Below, piece after piece: positions 34,739 to 44,073 of a stretch of DNA of 59,850 bases. This stretch comes from Fictibacillus phosphorivorans (GTDB lineage: Bacteria > Bacillota > Bacilli > Bacillales > Fictibacillaceae), in NCBI RefSeq assembly GCF_023715845.1, contig NZ_JAMBOR010000022.1, forward strand, positions 1-59,850, read 5' to 3'. Position numbers and translations under genes: made by a program. Every line of letters starts with the position of its first letter. Within the stretch, counting starts at the first letter, position 1. Below the pieces are notes generated by a model that was not told the DNA's origin, searched no databases, and saw only the letters and a program-made list of their open reading frames with translations.

Positions 34739-35359
34739 TTGGATAAAGTCATATACCTTCGTATGCGGCAACGCGTTCAAGTCCTTCAGCATCAGAAAGT
34801 AACGATTGGAGATGTCGCGCAAATCGTCGCAACAGACGAAAACGAAAAGCAGATTAAAAAGTTCATAATCCATGAGGTTACCCCAGAAGATAAACACTTG
34901 GTCGTGATCGATGTAATGAAGGTTATAGGCACGATTCAAAAGAAGAAACTGGGCCTAGATGTTCAGACGATCGGACCTGCACAATCGATCTTAGAAATTC
35001 AGATGAAACAAAAGTCATTAGCTCCAGTCTATTTTGTGCTCGTATGGCTTCTTCTTTTTACCGGTTCAGCTCTTGCCATCATGAATTTCCATGAAGATGT
35101 CAGTATGCAGCTCGTTCATCAGAAAATTTATTACATGATTACAGGGCATTATAAAGAACAGCCGCTCCTGTTACAGGTACCTTATTCATTTGGTCTGGGG
35201 CTTGGAATGATCCTATTTTTTAACCACTTGTTTCGAAAGAGACTTAATGAAGAACCAAGTCCGCTAGAAGTAGAGATGTTTAATTACCAGCAAGACCTCG
35301 ATCAATATGTCATCGTTCATGAAAATAAGGAAACAGAGAAGAAAATCAATGGTAATTAA
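34739..35359 (+). CDS. spoVAA: Stage V sporulation protein AA
   Basis: First gene of the spoVA set, whose products form the inner spore membrane channel for dipicolinic acid. The 206-residue protein has an N-terminal soluble domain (VIYLRMRQRVQVLQHQKVTIGDVAQI, a hallmark of SpoVAA) and two membrane segments near 115-135 and 165-180. TTG start with a weak AGAGG ahead. Ends 11 nt inside spoVAB, so coupled. Confidence 0.93.
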   Translation: MDKVIYLRMRQRVQVLQHQKVTIGDVAQIVATDENEKQIKKFIIHEVTPEDKHLVVIDVMKVIGTIQKKKLGLDVQTIGPAQSILEIQMKQKSLAPVYFVLVWLLLFTGSALAIMNFHEDVSMQLVHQKIYYMITGHYKEQPLLLQVPYSFGLGLGMILFFNHLFRKRLNEEPSPLEVEMFNYQQDLDQYVIVHENKETEKKINGN

Positions 35360-35771
35360 AGTCCTGATTATCGCTTTTGTTGGATTTGGCGGAGGAATAA
35401 CGGTAGGTTCTGGTCTTGTTGCATTAATCACAGTCTTGGGAATTGTTCCAAGGCTCATGCAGCTCTCAAAAACGTATCGATTCATAAGAAGTTATGAGAT
35501 GAGCATTATACTAGGGGCTGTTTTAGGGGGATGGATGAACTTGAGAAATACCTCATTCTCATTTTCTCCGATTTTTCTTGCACCGATTGGTTTATTGGCT
35601 GGGATTTTTGTAGGGATGCTTGCTGCAGCATTAACAGAGGTATTAAATGTTTTGCCGATCTTAGCAAAACGAGTTGGCTATGGTGAGAAGATCATCATTA
35701 TCTTAATGGCCATCGTCTTCGGAAAGATCGTCGGATCCTTGTTTCATTGGATCTATTATATCAATCATTAA
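35349..35771 (+). CDS. spoVAB: Stage V sporulation protein AB
   Basis: Integral membrane protein of 140 residues (B. subtilis 141) with four hydrophobic segments, starting MVIKVLIIAFVGFGGGITVGSGLVALITVLG. Part of the SpoVA DPA channel set. The start overlaps the spoVAA stop; the Shine-Dalgarno (AGAGAAG) is weak and coupling probably supplies initiation. The longer upstream frame overlaps spoVAA further and is not needed. Confidence 0.93.
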   Translation: MVIKVLIIAFVGFGGGITVGSGLVALITVLGIVPRLMQLSKTYRFIRSYEMSIILGAVLGGWMNLRNTSFSFSPIFLAPIGLLAGIFVGMLAAALTEVLNVLPILAKRVGYGEKIIIILMAIVFGKIVGSLFHWIYYINH

Positions 35772-35788
35772 GAAACGGAGTGAACAAT

Positions 35789-36244
35789 ATGGCAACTAAA
35801 GAAGAACAACAAGCGTATGCTGAAAAAATTAAACCGATACAGCCTAAACCACCTTATATCATTAATTGTTTAAAAGCGTTCATCATCGGTGGTTTAATCT
35901 GTTTGATCGGCCAAGGAATACAACATTTTTATATGACATTCTTTAACTTTTCTGAGGAGACAGCAGGTAATCCAACGGTAGCAACGTTGATCTTAATTGC
36001 CGCCTTGCTCACAGGAATCGGTGTTTATGATAAGATCGGTCAGTTTGCCGGAGCGGGATCGATTGTACCAGTAACCGGATTCGCCAACGCTGTAACGAGT
36101 GCTGCTTTGGAACATAAAAGCGAAGGGTTAGTATTAGGAGTCGCAACAAATCTCTTTAAATTAGCCGGAGCTGTCATTGTTTTTGGAGCGGTAGCTGCTT
36201 ACATTTTTGGAATGGTCAGATATATATTTCAGCACGTGATGTGA
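35789..36244 (+). CDS. spoVAC: Stage V sporulation protein AC
   Basis: Membrane protein of 151 residues, homologous to SpoVAEB. It carries INCLKAFIIGGLICLIGQGIQHFY and GVYDKIGQFAGAGSIVPVTGFANAVTSAALEHKSEG, the family signature. In B. subtilis SpoVAC behaves as a mechanosensitive channel and is essential for DPA uptake and release. CGGAGTG before the ATG. Confidence 0.95.
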   Translation: MATKEEQQAYAEKIKPIQPKPPYIINCLKAFIIGGLICLIGQGIQHFYMTFFNFSEETAGNPTVATLILIAALLTGIGVYDKIGQFAGAGSIVPVTGFANAVTSAALEHKSEGLVLGVATNLFKLAGAVIVFGAVAAYIFGMVRYIFQHVM

Positions 36245-36255
36245 GGAGTGAGCTT

Positions 36256-37272
36256 ATGAATTTATTAGGCAGACAAACATGGAAATTTGCTAACAACATT
36301 TACTTGAATTCAACGGGTACTGCGGTTGGTCCTATGGAGAGTGAAGGTCCGCTTGGTAGTTATTTTGATAAGACCTACAACAATCTGCATTGCGGTCAAA
36401 AAAATTGGGAGCTTGCTGAAAGACAGCTGATGGAAGATGCCATTGATTTTTGCTTAAAGAAATCAAATCTAAATCCAGAAGATATTAACTTTTTGCTTGC
36501 AGGAGATCTTTTGAATCAGATTGTGTCCGCGAACTATACAGCCAGAGGAAATGGTATCCCGTACTTAGGAGTGTTTGGAGCTTGTTCGACATCAATGGAA
36601 TCCCTTGCTTTAGGAGCTGCGTTAGTAGATGGGGGCTATGCTAACCGGGTTATAGCTGCAGTCAGTTCACATAACGCAACCGCTGAGAGACAATTTAGAT
36701 ATCCGACTGAATATGGTGGACAGAAACCAGATACAGCTACATTTACAGTAAGTGGTGCAGGGGCAGCGTTAGTAAGTAAAGAGGTATCGGATATTAAAAT
36801 TACTTCAGCCACTGTTGGAAAGGTTGTGGATTTAGGTATTACAGATCCTTTTGATATGGGATCAGCTATGGCTCCAGCAGCAGCTGACACCATTGCTGCA
36901 CATTTTAATGAGATGAATGTATCTCCTGATGAATACGATTTAATCGCTACAGGAGACCTGTCTGGTGTCGGAGCTCCGATCGTAAAAATGCTTCTTAAAG
37001 AACAAGGTTTTGACATTTCAAATAATCACCGTGACTGTGGTTTAATGATCTATCGCCCTGATCAAGAAGTATTTGCAGGAGGAAGCGGTTGTGCATGTTC
37101 AGCTGTTGTCACTTATGGCTATATCTTGGATGAGATGCGAAAAGGGAACTTAAAAAAGGTAATGATGTGTGCTACAGGAGCATTGTTAAGTCCTGTGATG
37201 GTCCAGCAAAAAGAAACCATTCCAACTATCGCTCATGCCGTAGTTTTAGAGCGCGCTGAAGGAGGTATGTAA
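36256..37272 (+). CDS. spoVAD: Stage V sporulation protein AD
   Basis: Soluble 338-residue protein on the inner spore membrane that binds dipicolinic acid. It has a thiolase-like (KAS III-like) fold: [54 protein letters not shown] and the [10 protein letters not shown] near the end. AGGAGTG before the ATG, which starts 11 bp after spoVAC ends. Confidence 0.95.
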   Translation: MNLLGRQTWKFANNIYLNSTGTAVGPMESEGPLGSYFDKTYNNLHCGQKNWELAERQLMEDAIDFCLKKSNLNPEDINFLLAGDLLNQIVSANYTARGNGIPYLGVFGACSTSMESLALGAALVDGGYANRVIAAVSSHNATAERQFRYPTEYGGQKPDTATFTVSGAGAALVSKEVSDIKITSATVGKVVDLGITDPFDMGSAMAPAAADTIAAHFNEMNVSPDEYDLIATGDLSGVGAPIVKMLLKEQGFDISNNHRDCGLMIYRPDQEVFAGGSGCACSAVVTYGYILDEMRKGNLKKVMMCATGALLSPVMVQQKETIPTIAHAVVLERAEGGM

Positions 37273-37273
37273 G

Positions 37274-37624
37274 ATGGAATATGTTTGGGCTTTTCTTGTT
37301 GGAGGGGCAATCTGTGTAGTGGGTCAATTATTGATGGATATTTTCAAGCTGACACCTGCTCACGTAACTACTTCATTTGTTGTTATTGGAGCTTTTTTAG
37401 ATGCGTTCGGCATATATGATAACCTTATTAGATTTGCAGGTGCAGGGGCCACTGTTCCTATTACCAGCTTTGGACACTCCTTGCTGCACGGAGCAATGGC
37501 GGCAGCTGATGATCATGGATTCATCGGTATAGCCATGGGGATTTTTGAGTTAACTTCTGCAGGGATATCTTCTGCGATACTTTTCGGATTTTTAGTTGCA
37601 GTGATCTTCGAACCAAAGGGGTGA
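37274..37624 (+). CDS. spoVAEB: Stage V sporulation protein AE (SpoVAEb)
   Basis: Membrane protein of 116 residues related to Spo[71 protein letters not shown]. With SpoVAC it is one of the subunits that determine the DPA channel. GGAGG lies in the spoVAD end, 1 nt between the genes. Confidence 0.94.
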   Translation: MEYVWAFLVGGAICVVGQLLMDIFKLTPAHVTTSFVVIGAFLDAFGIYDNLIRFAGAGATVPITSFGHSLLHGAMAAADDHGFIGIAMGIFELTSAGISSAILFGFLVAVIFEPKG

Positions 37625-37630
37625 TTGAGG

Positions 37631-38221
37631 GTGAAGAAACGGATTATTTTCATAACGGATGGGGATCTCTACGCGCTCCGGGTTGTTGAACATGTTGCCA
37701 AGATTATTGGCGGACGATGTATTTCACAGTCCTGGGGAAATCCAACCAAAAAAACCGGTGAAGAACTTGTTGAAATGATCCGTAACACCCCTCATGATCC
37801 AGTATTAGTTATGTTTGATGACTGTGGTTTTAAAGGTGAAGGCCCCGGTGAACAGGCGATGAGGATCATTCATAAACAAGAGGATTTTGAAGTCATTGGG
37901 GCGGTTGCTGTTGCTTCTAAAACACATTTTGCGGAATGGACAAAGGTTCATTGTTCGATAGACAGATATGGCGAACTAACTGAATATGGCATTGATAAAA
38001 GCGGATTACCTGATTTAGAAACAGGGAGGATCAACGGAGACACCGTTTATATATTAGATGAGTTAAATCTTCCCCTTGTTATAGGGATCGGCGATATCGG
38101 GAAAATGGCAGGGTACGACTCTGTTGAGAAGGGGGCACCCATTACCTTAAAAGCAATCAATCTTATTCTAGAAAGGAGCGAATCTCTTGGCAGACACAAA
38201 GAACAAAGCACCGATAAGTAA
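37631..38221 (+). CDS. spoVAEA: Stage V sporulation protein AE (SpoVAEa)
   Basis: Soluble 196-residue protein with a Toprim-like appearance: RIIFITDGDLYALRVVEHVAKIIGGRCISQSWGNPT, VLVMFDDCGFKGEGPGEQAM, GAVAVASKT. It accompanies the channel genes but is dispensable in B. subtilis. The GTG 7 nt after AGGGGTG is used; a TTG two codons upstream lies too near the ribosome binding site. It overlaps spoVAF by 35 nt. Confidence 0.92.
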   Translation: MKKRIIFITDGDLYALRVVEHVAKIIGGRCISQSWGNPTKKTGEELVEMIRNTPHDPVLVMFDDCGFKGEGPGEQAMRIIHKQEDFEVIGAVAVASKTHFAEWTKVHCSIDRYGELTEYGIDKSGLPDLETGRINGDTVYILDELNLPLVIGIGDIGKMAGYDSVEKGAPITLKAINLILERSESLGRHKEQSTDK

Positions 38222-39662
38222 AAACATAGAAGTTAATGAAAAGTTCCTAAAAGACCGCCTTGGTATCGGGGTAAGTTTTGATGTAGGAGTAAGGAAAATA
38301 TTTGTATTAAAAAAAGAACTTCAGCTTTATTACTGTACGGGTCTTTGTGACAGTGAATTTATAATTATGCTGTATCGTGAGCTTATGGACATGGACCATG
38401 GTCACCGTTCTCCTGGAAAAGTAAAAGATCTTGTACATAATCATCTTGCTCATCAACAGGTCGAACTTACAAAATCATTAGATGAAGCGGTTGACCGGAT
38501 GCTATCTGGTCTTATTGCAATTTTCGTTGATGGTGAAGAAGAAGCATTCATCGTTGACGTGAGAAGTTATCCAGGAAGATCTCCTGAAGAGCCAGATATT
38601 GAAAAAGTTGTAAGAGGTTCGCGAGACGGATATACAGAAAACATTATTATTAACACTGCTCTTACTAGAAGAAGAATAAGGGATGAAAGGCTCAGGCATG
38701 AGATCCTTCAAGTCGGGGAACGTTCGAAAACGGATATCTGCCTTTCCTATATTCAAGATGTAGCAGATCCCGGGTTAGTCGACCTAATTCGAAATGAATT
38801 AGGAAAGATTCAGATTGACGGGATACCTATGGCGGACAAAACCATAGAAGAATTTATTGTGAGACAAGGCTGGAATCCGTTCCCGCTTGTGCGTTATACA
38901 GAACGTCCTGATGTGGCTGCACAGCATTTGATGGAAGGACACGTCCTCATAATCACAGATACTTCCCCGAGTGTTATTATTACGCCAACTACCCTCTTCC
39001 ATCACGTTCAGCATGCAGAGGAATACAGACAAACTCCTTTTGTCGGTGCATTTTTACGATGGATTAGATTCATGGGTATACTAGCATCTATTTTCATCGT
39101 GCCGATGTGGCTGCTTTTTTCACTAAATAAAGAACTACTTCCACCGTTTATTGATTTCATAGGACCAAACAAAACAACGAACATTCCATTATTTCTGCAG
39201 ATCATACTGGCTGAAATCGGTATCGATATACTTAGACTAGCGGCTATCCATACCCCAAGTGCACTCTCCACTGCCATGGGGTTGATCGCTGCTGTATTGA
39301 TCGGACAGATCGCTATTGATGTAGGTCTTTTTGTCCCAGAGGTTATTTTATATGTAGCGATTGCAGCAATTGGATCGTACTCAACACCTAGTTATGAATT
39401 GAGTGTGGCCAATAAAGTTCTGAGACTTCTTTTGATCTTTCTCGTAGTGCTCTTCAATGTTCCTGGATTCATGATCGGCGTAACTTTGATCATCATTTAT
39501 ATGAGTAATATAAAAAATTTAAACACACCTTATCTCTGGCCGTTCTTACCTTTTAATCCTAAAGCGTTTTTTCAGATTGTTGTTCGAATCTCGGTACCAT
39601 CTTCCAAAGTGCGGCCAAGTATTGTTCATCCGCAAAATCCAAGAAAACAGCCGACTAATTAA
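38187..39662 (+). CDS. spoVAF: Stage V sporulation protein AF (GerA-family)
   Basis: Membrane protein of 491 residues homologous to the A subunit of germinant receptors. The large N-terminal soluble domain includes FDVGVRKIFVLKKELQLYYCTGLCDSEF and VEEPDIEKVVRGSRDGYTENIIINTALTRRRI, and about five membrane segments follow (FLRWIRFMGILASIFIVPMW onward). It modulates germination rate together with YqhR-type partners. TTG start after AAAGGAGCG, overlapping spoVAEA by 35 nt. No strong terminator follows; the lysA leader begins soon after. Confidence 0.94.
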   Translation: MADTKNKAPISKNIEVNEKFLKDRLGIGVSFDVGVRKIFVLKKELQLYYCTGLCDSEFIIMLYRELMDMDHGHRSPGKVKDLVHNHLAHQQVELTKSLDEAVDRMLSGLIAIFVDGEEEAFIVDVRSYPGRSPEEPDIEKVVRGSRDGYTENIIINTALTRRRIRDERLRHEILQVGERSKTDICLSYIQDVADPGLVDLIRNELGKIQIDGIPMADKTIEEFIVRQGWNPFPLVRYTERPDVAAQHLMEGHVLIITDTSPSVIITPTTLFHHVQHAEEYRQTPFVGAFLRWIRFMGILASIFIVPMWLLFSLNKELLPPFIDFIGPNKTTNIPLFLQIILAEIGIDILRLAAIHTPSALSTAMGLIAAVLIGQIAIDVGLFVPEVILYVAIAAIGSYSTPSYELSVANKVLRLLLIFLVVLFNVPGFMIGVTLIIIYMSNIKNLNTPYLWPFLPFNPKAFFQIVVRISVPSSKVRPSIVHPQNPRKQPTN

Positions 39663-39670
39663 ACTGTCTC

Positions 39671-39699
39671 TTGTGAATTAAAGTAAATTGTGCTAAAAT
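39671..39699 (+). promoter_or_regulatory. Sigma-A promoter of lysA
   Basis: TTGTGA (39671-39676), 17-bp spacer and TAAAAT (39694-39699) with an extended -10 TG two bases upstream. It lies just ahead of the lysine riboswitch. Confidence 0.75.
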
Positions 39700-39718
39700 T
39701 CATAACTAATTCAATATA

Positions 39719-39947
39719 TGCCTCATATGAGGTAGAGGCGCAAAACGAATAAGTAGCATATGGAGTTCATGGAAAGCGATGAAATATGTCGAAAGGTCAA
39801 TTTGCCGAAGTGTAAAAAGATTTCCATTTCTTTTTATGCTGGGCCGTTGTTGAATAAGCAGCGGACTGTCACTACAACAGTAGTGGAGAGCTATTCCGAC
39901 ATGAGGGCACGGTCATGACAGCCTGCCTTAATTGCGGCTGTCTTTTT
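39719..39947 (+). promoter_or_regulatory. Lysine riboswitch (L-box) with terminator
   Basis: The aptamer is closed by TGCCTCAT (39719-39726) with ATGAGGGCA (39901-39909). Conserved L-box pieces are AGAGGCGC, the kink-type region near GATGAAATATG, GCCGAAG, GCTGGGCC, GACTGTCA and TGGAGAGCTA. The expression platform is GACAGCC (39917-39923) with GGCTGTC (39936-39942) and a T-run. Lysine binding should end transcription before lysA. The whole gap between spoVAF and lysA is taken up by promoter and riboswitch. Confidence 0.95.
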
Positions 39948-39992
39948 AATTGTCGGGATTGAATGCTCCATATCATGGAGAGGGGATTAATT

Positions 39993-41315
39993 GTGAACTT
40001 ACACGGTACAGCTAAAATCGGAAAAAACAATCATCTGTGGATAGGCGGAACAGATACCGTCGAGCTAGCAAAAAAATATGGCACACCGCTATATCTATAT
40101 GATGTTGAATTAATACGAACAAGAGCAAGAGGATTCAAGAAAGCATTTGAAGAAAAAGGTGTTGGGTATCAGGTAGCATATGCCAGCAAGGCGTTTTCTT
40201 CCATTGCAATCATTCAGCTTATGGATCAAGAAGGTTTAAGTTTGGATGTAGTTTCAGGCGGAGAACTTTATACAGCCCTCCAGGCAGAATTTCCGGCAGA
40301 ACGTATCCATTTCCATGGCAATAACAAATGCCCTGAAGAATTAGAATTCGCACTTACGGCAGGAGTAGGGTGCATTGTAGTAGATAATTTTTATGAAATT
40401 AACCTGTTAAAGACGCTTTGCAGAAAATTAAATAAAACAGTGAAAGTTTTATTGCGTCTGACTCCTGGTATTGAAGCTCATACACATGATTACATCATAA
40501 CTGGCCAGGAAGATTCGAAATTCGGCTTTGATTTAGGGAGCGGGCAAGCAGATAAAGCTTTAGATGAAGTCCTGGGATCTGAATATTTTGAGGTCCTTGG
40601 TATTCACTGTCATATCGGCTCTCAGATCTTTGAAACAGAAGGTTTCACTTTAGCGATCGATAAGCTTTTTAGTCACTTTAAGATTTGGGAAGAAAGATTT
40701 AACTATTTTCCTAGCGTTGTAAATCTAGGTGGTGGTTTTGGGATCCAATACACTTCTGAAGACACACCGCTTGAACCAGAGCAGTATGTTTTGGCCATGA
40801 TCGATGAAGTACAACGCAAAATGGCTGATTTCGATGGGAAATCAATGCCAGAACTTTGGATCGAACCAGGAAGATCACTCGTTGGAGATGCTGGCACAAC
40901 CATTTACTCAATCGGCTCCCAAAAAGAGATTGAAGGAGTAAGGCATTATGTATCAGTAGATGGAGGTATGACAGATAACATACGCCCAGCCCTGTATCAG
41001 GCTAAATATGACGCTTATGTAGCGAATAATATGAACGAAAAGCCTTCACAAACCGTTTCCATTGCAGGGAAGTGCTGTGAGAGTGGAGATATGCTCATTT
41101 GGGATCTGGAACTGCCAGAAGTAACGGATCAAGATTATCTAGCTGTATCTTGTACGGGAGCCTATGGCTACAGTATGGCTAATAATTATAACCGAATTCA
41201 GCGGCCTGCAGTTGTTTTTGCAGAAAATGGGGAGGATCAGCTTGTTGTTAAACGTGAAACGTATGCAGATTTAATCAGACAAGATATGCCGCTTAAATCG
41301 AAGGTTTTTGTTTAA
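39993..41315 (+). CDS. lysA: Diaminopimelate decarboxylase LysA
   Basis: PLP enzyme of the last step of lysine synthesis, meso-DAP to L-lysine and CO2. The 440-residue protein is fold type III: PLP lysine in YQVAYASKAFSS, GGELYTALQAEFP, CHIGSQI, NLGGGFGI phosphate loop, EPGRSLVGDAG and the catalytic CCESGD. The GTG start follows GAGGGG; an ATG ten codons before it has no ribosome binding site. Controlled by the lysine riboswitch. Confidence 0.96.
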   Translation: MNLHGTAKIGKNNHLWIGGTDTVELAKKYGTPLYLYDVELIRTRARGFKKAFEEKGVGYQVAYASKAFSSIAIIQLMDQEGLSLDVVSGGELYTALQAEFPAERIHFHGNNKCPEELEFALTAGVGCIVVDNFYEINLLKTLCRKLNKTVKVLLRLTPGIEAHTHDYIITGQEDSKFGFDLGSGQADKALDEVLGSEYFEVLGIHCHIGSQIFETEGFTLAIDKLFSHFKIWEERFNYFPSVVNLGGGFGIQYTSEDTPLEPEQYVLAMIDEVQRKMADFDGKSMPELWIEPGRSLVGDAGTTIYSIGSQKEIEGVRHYVSVDGGMTDNIRPALYQAKYDAYVANNMNEKPSQTVSIAGKCCESGDMLIWDLELPEVTDQDYLAVSCTGAYGYSMANNYNRIQRPAVVFAENGEDQLVVKRETYADLIRQDMPLKSKVFV

Positions 41316-41384
41316 ATTAGTTTACGGGGCTGTCATTTCACCGTACAATGGTAGGTGAATGAGACTTAAGGAGGCCTATTTTAA

Positions 41385-41819
41385 ATGAAAAAAGGTTCAA
41401 TCGAATTTGAAAATGGTGAAAAGATTTTATTTGATCTATATCAAGAGGACGCACCTGGTACAGTAGAAAACTTCGAGAAACTTGCGAACGAAGGATTTTA
41501 TAATGGTGTTACTTTCCATCGTGTAATCCCTGGTTTCGTAGCACAAGGTGGAGATCCGACTGGAACAGGCGCTGGTGGCCCTGGTTACTCCATTCCTTGT
41601 GAAACAGAAGGAAATCCTCACAAACATGTAGCAGGTTCTCTATCTATGGCTCACGCTGGCCGTGATACAGGTGGAAGCCAGTTCTTTATCGTACATGAGC
41701 CTCAACCGCATTTAGATGGCGTACACACTGTTTTCGGACAAGTTACTGAAGGAATGGACACAGTTTTACGCATTAAACAAGGCGATGTAATGAAAGAAGT
41801 TAAAGTTTGGGAAGAGTAA
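41385..41819 (+). CDS. ppiB: Peptidyl-prolyl cis-trans isomerase B (cyclophilin)
   Basis: Cytoplasmic cyclophilin of 144 residues, speeding proline isomerisation in protein folding. Active-site segments [28 protein letters not shown] and GSQFFIV, then [10 protein letters not shown] are all present. AAGGAGG precedes the ATG. Followed by a strong terminator. In B. subtilis it is also next to lysA. Confidence 0.95.
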   Translation: MKKGSIEFENGEKILFDLYQEDAPGTVENFEKLANEGFYNGVTFHRVIPGFVAQGGDPTGTGAGGPGYSIPCETEGNPHKHVAGSLSMAHAGRDTGGSQFFIVHEPQPHLDGVHTVFGQVTEGMDTVLRIKQGDVMKEVKVWEE

Positions 41820-41824
41820 AAGGA

Positions 41825-41853
41825 AGAGCCCCGGGAAACCGGGGCTCTTTTTT
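41825..41853 (+). terminator. Terminator of ppiB
   Basis: AGAGCCCCGG (41825-41834) and CCGGGGCTCT (41839-41848) form a perfect GC-rich stem closed by GAAA, followed by six T. Confidence 0.95.
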
Positions 41854-41879
41854 CGTATTCAATGTCGTTTTTGAAAGTG

Positions 41880-41975
41880 TTACTTTCCGCTCCAGGTTGT
41901 TCGTTTTCCACGGGGCGTGCGGTGAGCCTCCTGCCACTTCGTTCCATTAGGAGTCTCCCCCTGACCGCTCGTCCC
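41880..41975 (-). repeat. Bacillus interspersed repeat, copy C
   Basis: Read on the reverse strand: GAGACTCCTAATGG, then GGCAGGAGGCTCACCGCACG, then CTGGAGCGGAAAG, matching copy A along most of its length. It fills the ppiB-ypuF gap, where B. subtilis carries its riboflavin operon. The rest of the gap has a 12-bp palindrome CATCGTACGATG (42005-42016) and a weak hairpin at 42016-42037. Confidence 0.75.
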
Positions 41976-42064
41976 GTAGGACAAGGAAGGCTGTGGCAGC
42001 GAATCATCGTACGATGAAAATGTGATTTGTCATTTTCGAAGAGTTGGCAACCTTCCGCTCTATG

Positions 42065-42577
42065 TTAAGTGAATCGTTTTTTATGAAGCTTTTGCTTTTC
42101 TCTTTCTTCGATGACAGAAGTTCTGTCTCTTAGTCTATGTTTGTGGATGATGTTCTCGTCTGGATTGCCATGGTTGCCCCAGTCTTCTTCCGTTTTTGCT
42201 GTCTTTAAGAGACATACTTCTAATAATTCTGATGTTATTGGAAGTGAGATGGGTTGAAACTCTTTTTGTTGTTGTATATCAAGTTTCCGTTCCTCAATGA
42301 TATGAAAAAATGGATCGAGTTCGATTCCTAAATTTAGTAAGGCTTTTTTTTCAGTATAAAGCTTTTGGATACCGCTTGTTATCATTCTTTTTGCACCGTT
42401 CATATTTCCGCGTCTTTGATGGTAGAGTGCGACAGCGATCTGGATGAGGCCAGGCCAAAGGTTTCCCTTCATACCTTCGTTCTTCCAATGCTCCTCGAGT
42501 ACTTCATGACATTCAAAAAAGTCTTGATCAACATGAAAATAAATTAAATAGTCTATCCATGCTTCCGGATAATCCAA
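42065..42577 (-). CDS. ypuF: DUF309 protein YpuF
   Basis: A 170-residue protein of the DUF309 family: FHVDQDFFECHEVLEEHWK with conserved His and Glu, then GLIQIAVALYHQRRGNMNGAKRM. The all-helical fold may bind metal; function unknown. The C-terminal 45 residues are polar and basic (HKHRLRDRTSVIEEREKQK). TTG start after AAAGGGGATG. It is divergent from scpA, as expected for ypuF. Confidence 0.85.
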   Translation of the reverse strand: MDYPEAWIDYLIYFHVDQDFFECHEVLEEHWKNEGMKGNLWPGLIQIAVALYHQRRGNMNGAKRMITSGIQKLYTEKKALLNLGIELDPFFHIIEERKLDIQQQKEFQPISLPITSELLEVCLLKTAKTEEDWGNHGNPDENIIHKHRLRDRTSVIEEREKQKLHKKRFT

Positions 42578-42712
42578 CTTGTGCTCATCCCCTTTTGCGT
42601 TTTTACGCTTTAGTTTATCACAGGCTGTTCATCAATAAAAATCAAACTTCTGAAGCGTGAAAATATGATATAATTTTATAATACAAAAAACGTTTAAAAC
42701 TGGGGAAATGTT

Positions 42713-43456
42713 ATGCAATATAGTGTGAAGCTTGATGGATTTGAAGGTCCGCTTGATTTGCTGCTTCATTTAATTCAAACCTACGAAGTAGATATTTATG
42801 ATATTCCTGTAGCCATCATTACAGAGCAATACATGCAATATATACACACGATGAAAGAGCTTAAGCTGGATGTTGCCAGTGAATATTTAGTCATGGCTGC
42901 AACATTGCTTGCGATAAAAAGCAAGATGCTGTTACCAAAACATGAAGATGATTTTTTCGATCAGCAGATGGAGTTGGGCGTTGAAGAAGATCCAAGAGAT
43001 GAATTGGTAAGAAGATTGATCGAGTACAGGAAATATAAGTATGCAGCTGATGAACTAAAGGAAAGAGAAGCTGCAAGAAGCTTAGTTTATACGAGAGAAC
43101 CGATGGATTTAAGTCAGTTTGAAAAAGAAGAGACTGCTCAGCAGGTTACAAACGTAACGCTCTATGACATGCTGCAGGCTATGCAGAAAATCTTTCAGGA
43201 AAAAGTGACTCGTGCACCAAAACAGACCACGATTGAACGCCAAGAAATACCCATTGAGACAAGGATGGATCAGATCAAACAGTCACTCCAATCAGTTGGT
43301 GGTAAAAGGCGTTTTACAGATCTATTTGAAAAAGGTTCAAAAGAACATGTAGTTGTTACATTTCTGGCGATTTTGGAATTGATGAAAGTGAAAAGTATTA
43401 ACTGTGAGCAGCAAGACCATTTTAGTGAAATATATATTACCATGATGGAGGAGTAA
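42713..43456 (+). CDS. scpA: Segregation and condensation protein A
   Basis: Kleisin subunit of the SMC-ScpAB condensin, bridging the SMC head domains in chromosome compaction and segregation. The 247-residue protein begins SVKLDGFEGPLDLLLHLIQTYEVDIYDIPVAIITEQY, the ScpA/YpuG signature, and ends in a winged helix (VVTFLAILELMKVKSINCEQQDHFSEIYI). A TATAAT lies upstream in the region shared with ypuF. Ends 6 bp before scpB. Confidence 0.95.
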   Translation: MQYSVKLDGFEGPLDLLLHLIQTYEVDIYDIPVAIITEQYMQYIHTMKELKLDVASEYLVMAATLLAIKSKMLLPKHEDDFFDQQMELGVEEDPRDELVRRLIEYRKYKYAADELKEREAARSLVYTREPMDLSQFEKEETAQQVTNVTLYDMLQAMQKIFQEKVTRAPKQTTIERQEIPIETRMDQIKQSLQSVGGKRRFTDLFEKGSKEHVVVTFLAILELMKVKSINCEQQDHFSEIYITMMEE

Positions 43457-43462
43457 AAGGAT

Positions 43463-44056
43463 TTGGAACGAAATGAAATAAAAGCAGTGATTGAAGGTTT
43501 ACTCTTTGTCAGCGGTGATGAAGGGATCGACCGCAAACAAATTGCACAAGTGCTCGAGAAAGAAACCAAGGAGACCGATGAGATTATTAATGAATTGAAA
43601 GAGAGCTATCTTTCATCCGACAGAGGGATGACGATCGTAGAATACGCAGGTTCTCTTCAGTTCGTGACGAAACCAGATCATGCTGTTTATTATGAGCGTC
43701 TTGTCGAAACCCCTAGTCATTCCACTCTATCACAAGCGGCTCTTGAGACTTTAGCGATTATAGCTTATAAGCAACCGATTACCAGATCAGAGATCGAAGA
43801 AGTTAGAGGGGTGAAAACAGAAAAGCCTCTTCAAACTTTGTCTGCAAAAGGGCTAGTTAAGGAAGTCGGAAGAGCTGAGGGAACCGGAAGAGCGATCTTG
43901 TACGGAACGACCAAAGCGTTTTTGGATCATTTCGGCCTGCAGTCAATCAAAGAATTGCCTCCTCTCCCTGAAAATATTCAAGAGGAAAGTGTGGAACAGG
44001 AGGCAGATTTATTCTTTTCAAAGTTTCAAGAATCTATGTCTTTTGAAGATAACTAA
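43463..44056 (+). CDS. scpB: Segregation and condensation protein B
   Basis: Winged-helix partner of ScpA, 197 residues, dimeric. It shows IEGLLFVSGDEGIDRKQIAQVLE, QFVTKPDHAVYYERLV, QAALETLAIIAYKQPITRSEIEEVRGV and RAILYGTTKAFLDHFGL, all family-typical. TTG start after AAAAGGA. The acidic C-terminus is also usual. Confidence 0.95.
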   Translation: MERNEIKAVIEGLLFVSGDEGIDRKQIAQVLEKETKETDEIINELKESYLSSDRGMTIVEYAGSLQFVTKPDHAVYYERLVETPSHSTLSQAALETLAIIAYKQPITRSEIEEVRGVKTEKPLQTLSAKGLVKEVGRAEGTGRAILYGTTKAFLDHFGLQSIKELPPLPENIQEESVEQEADLFFSKFQESMSFEDN

Positions 44057-44073
44057 ATAAGGGGGTACCTGTT

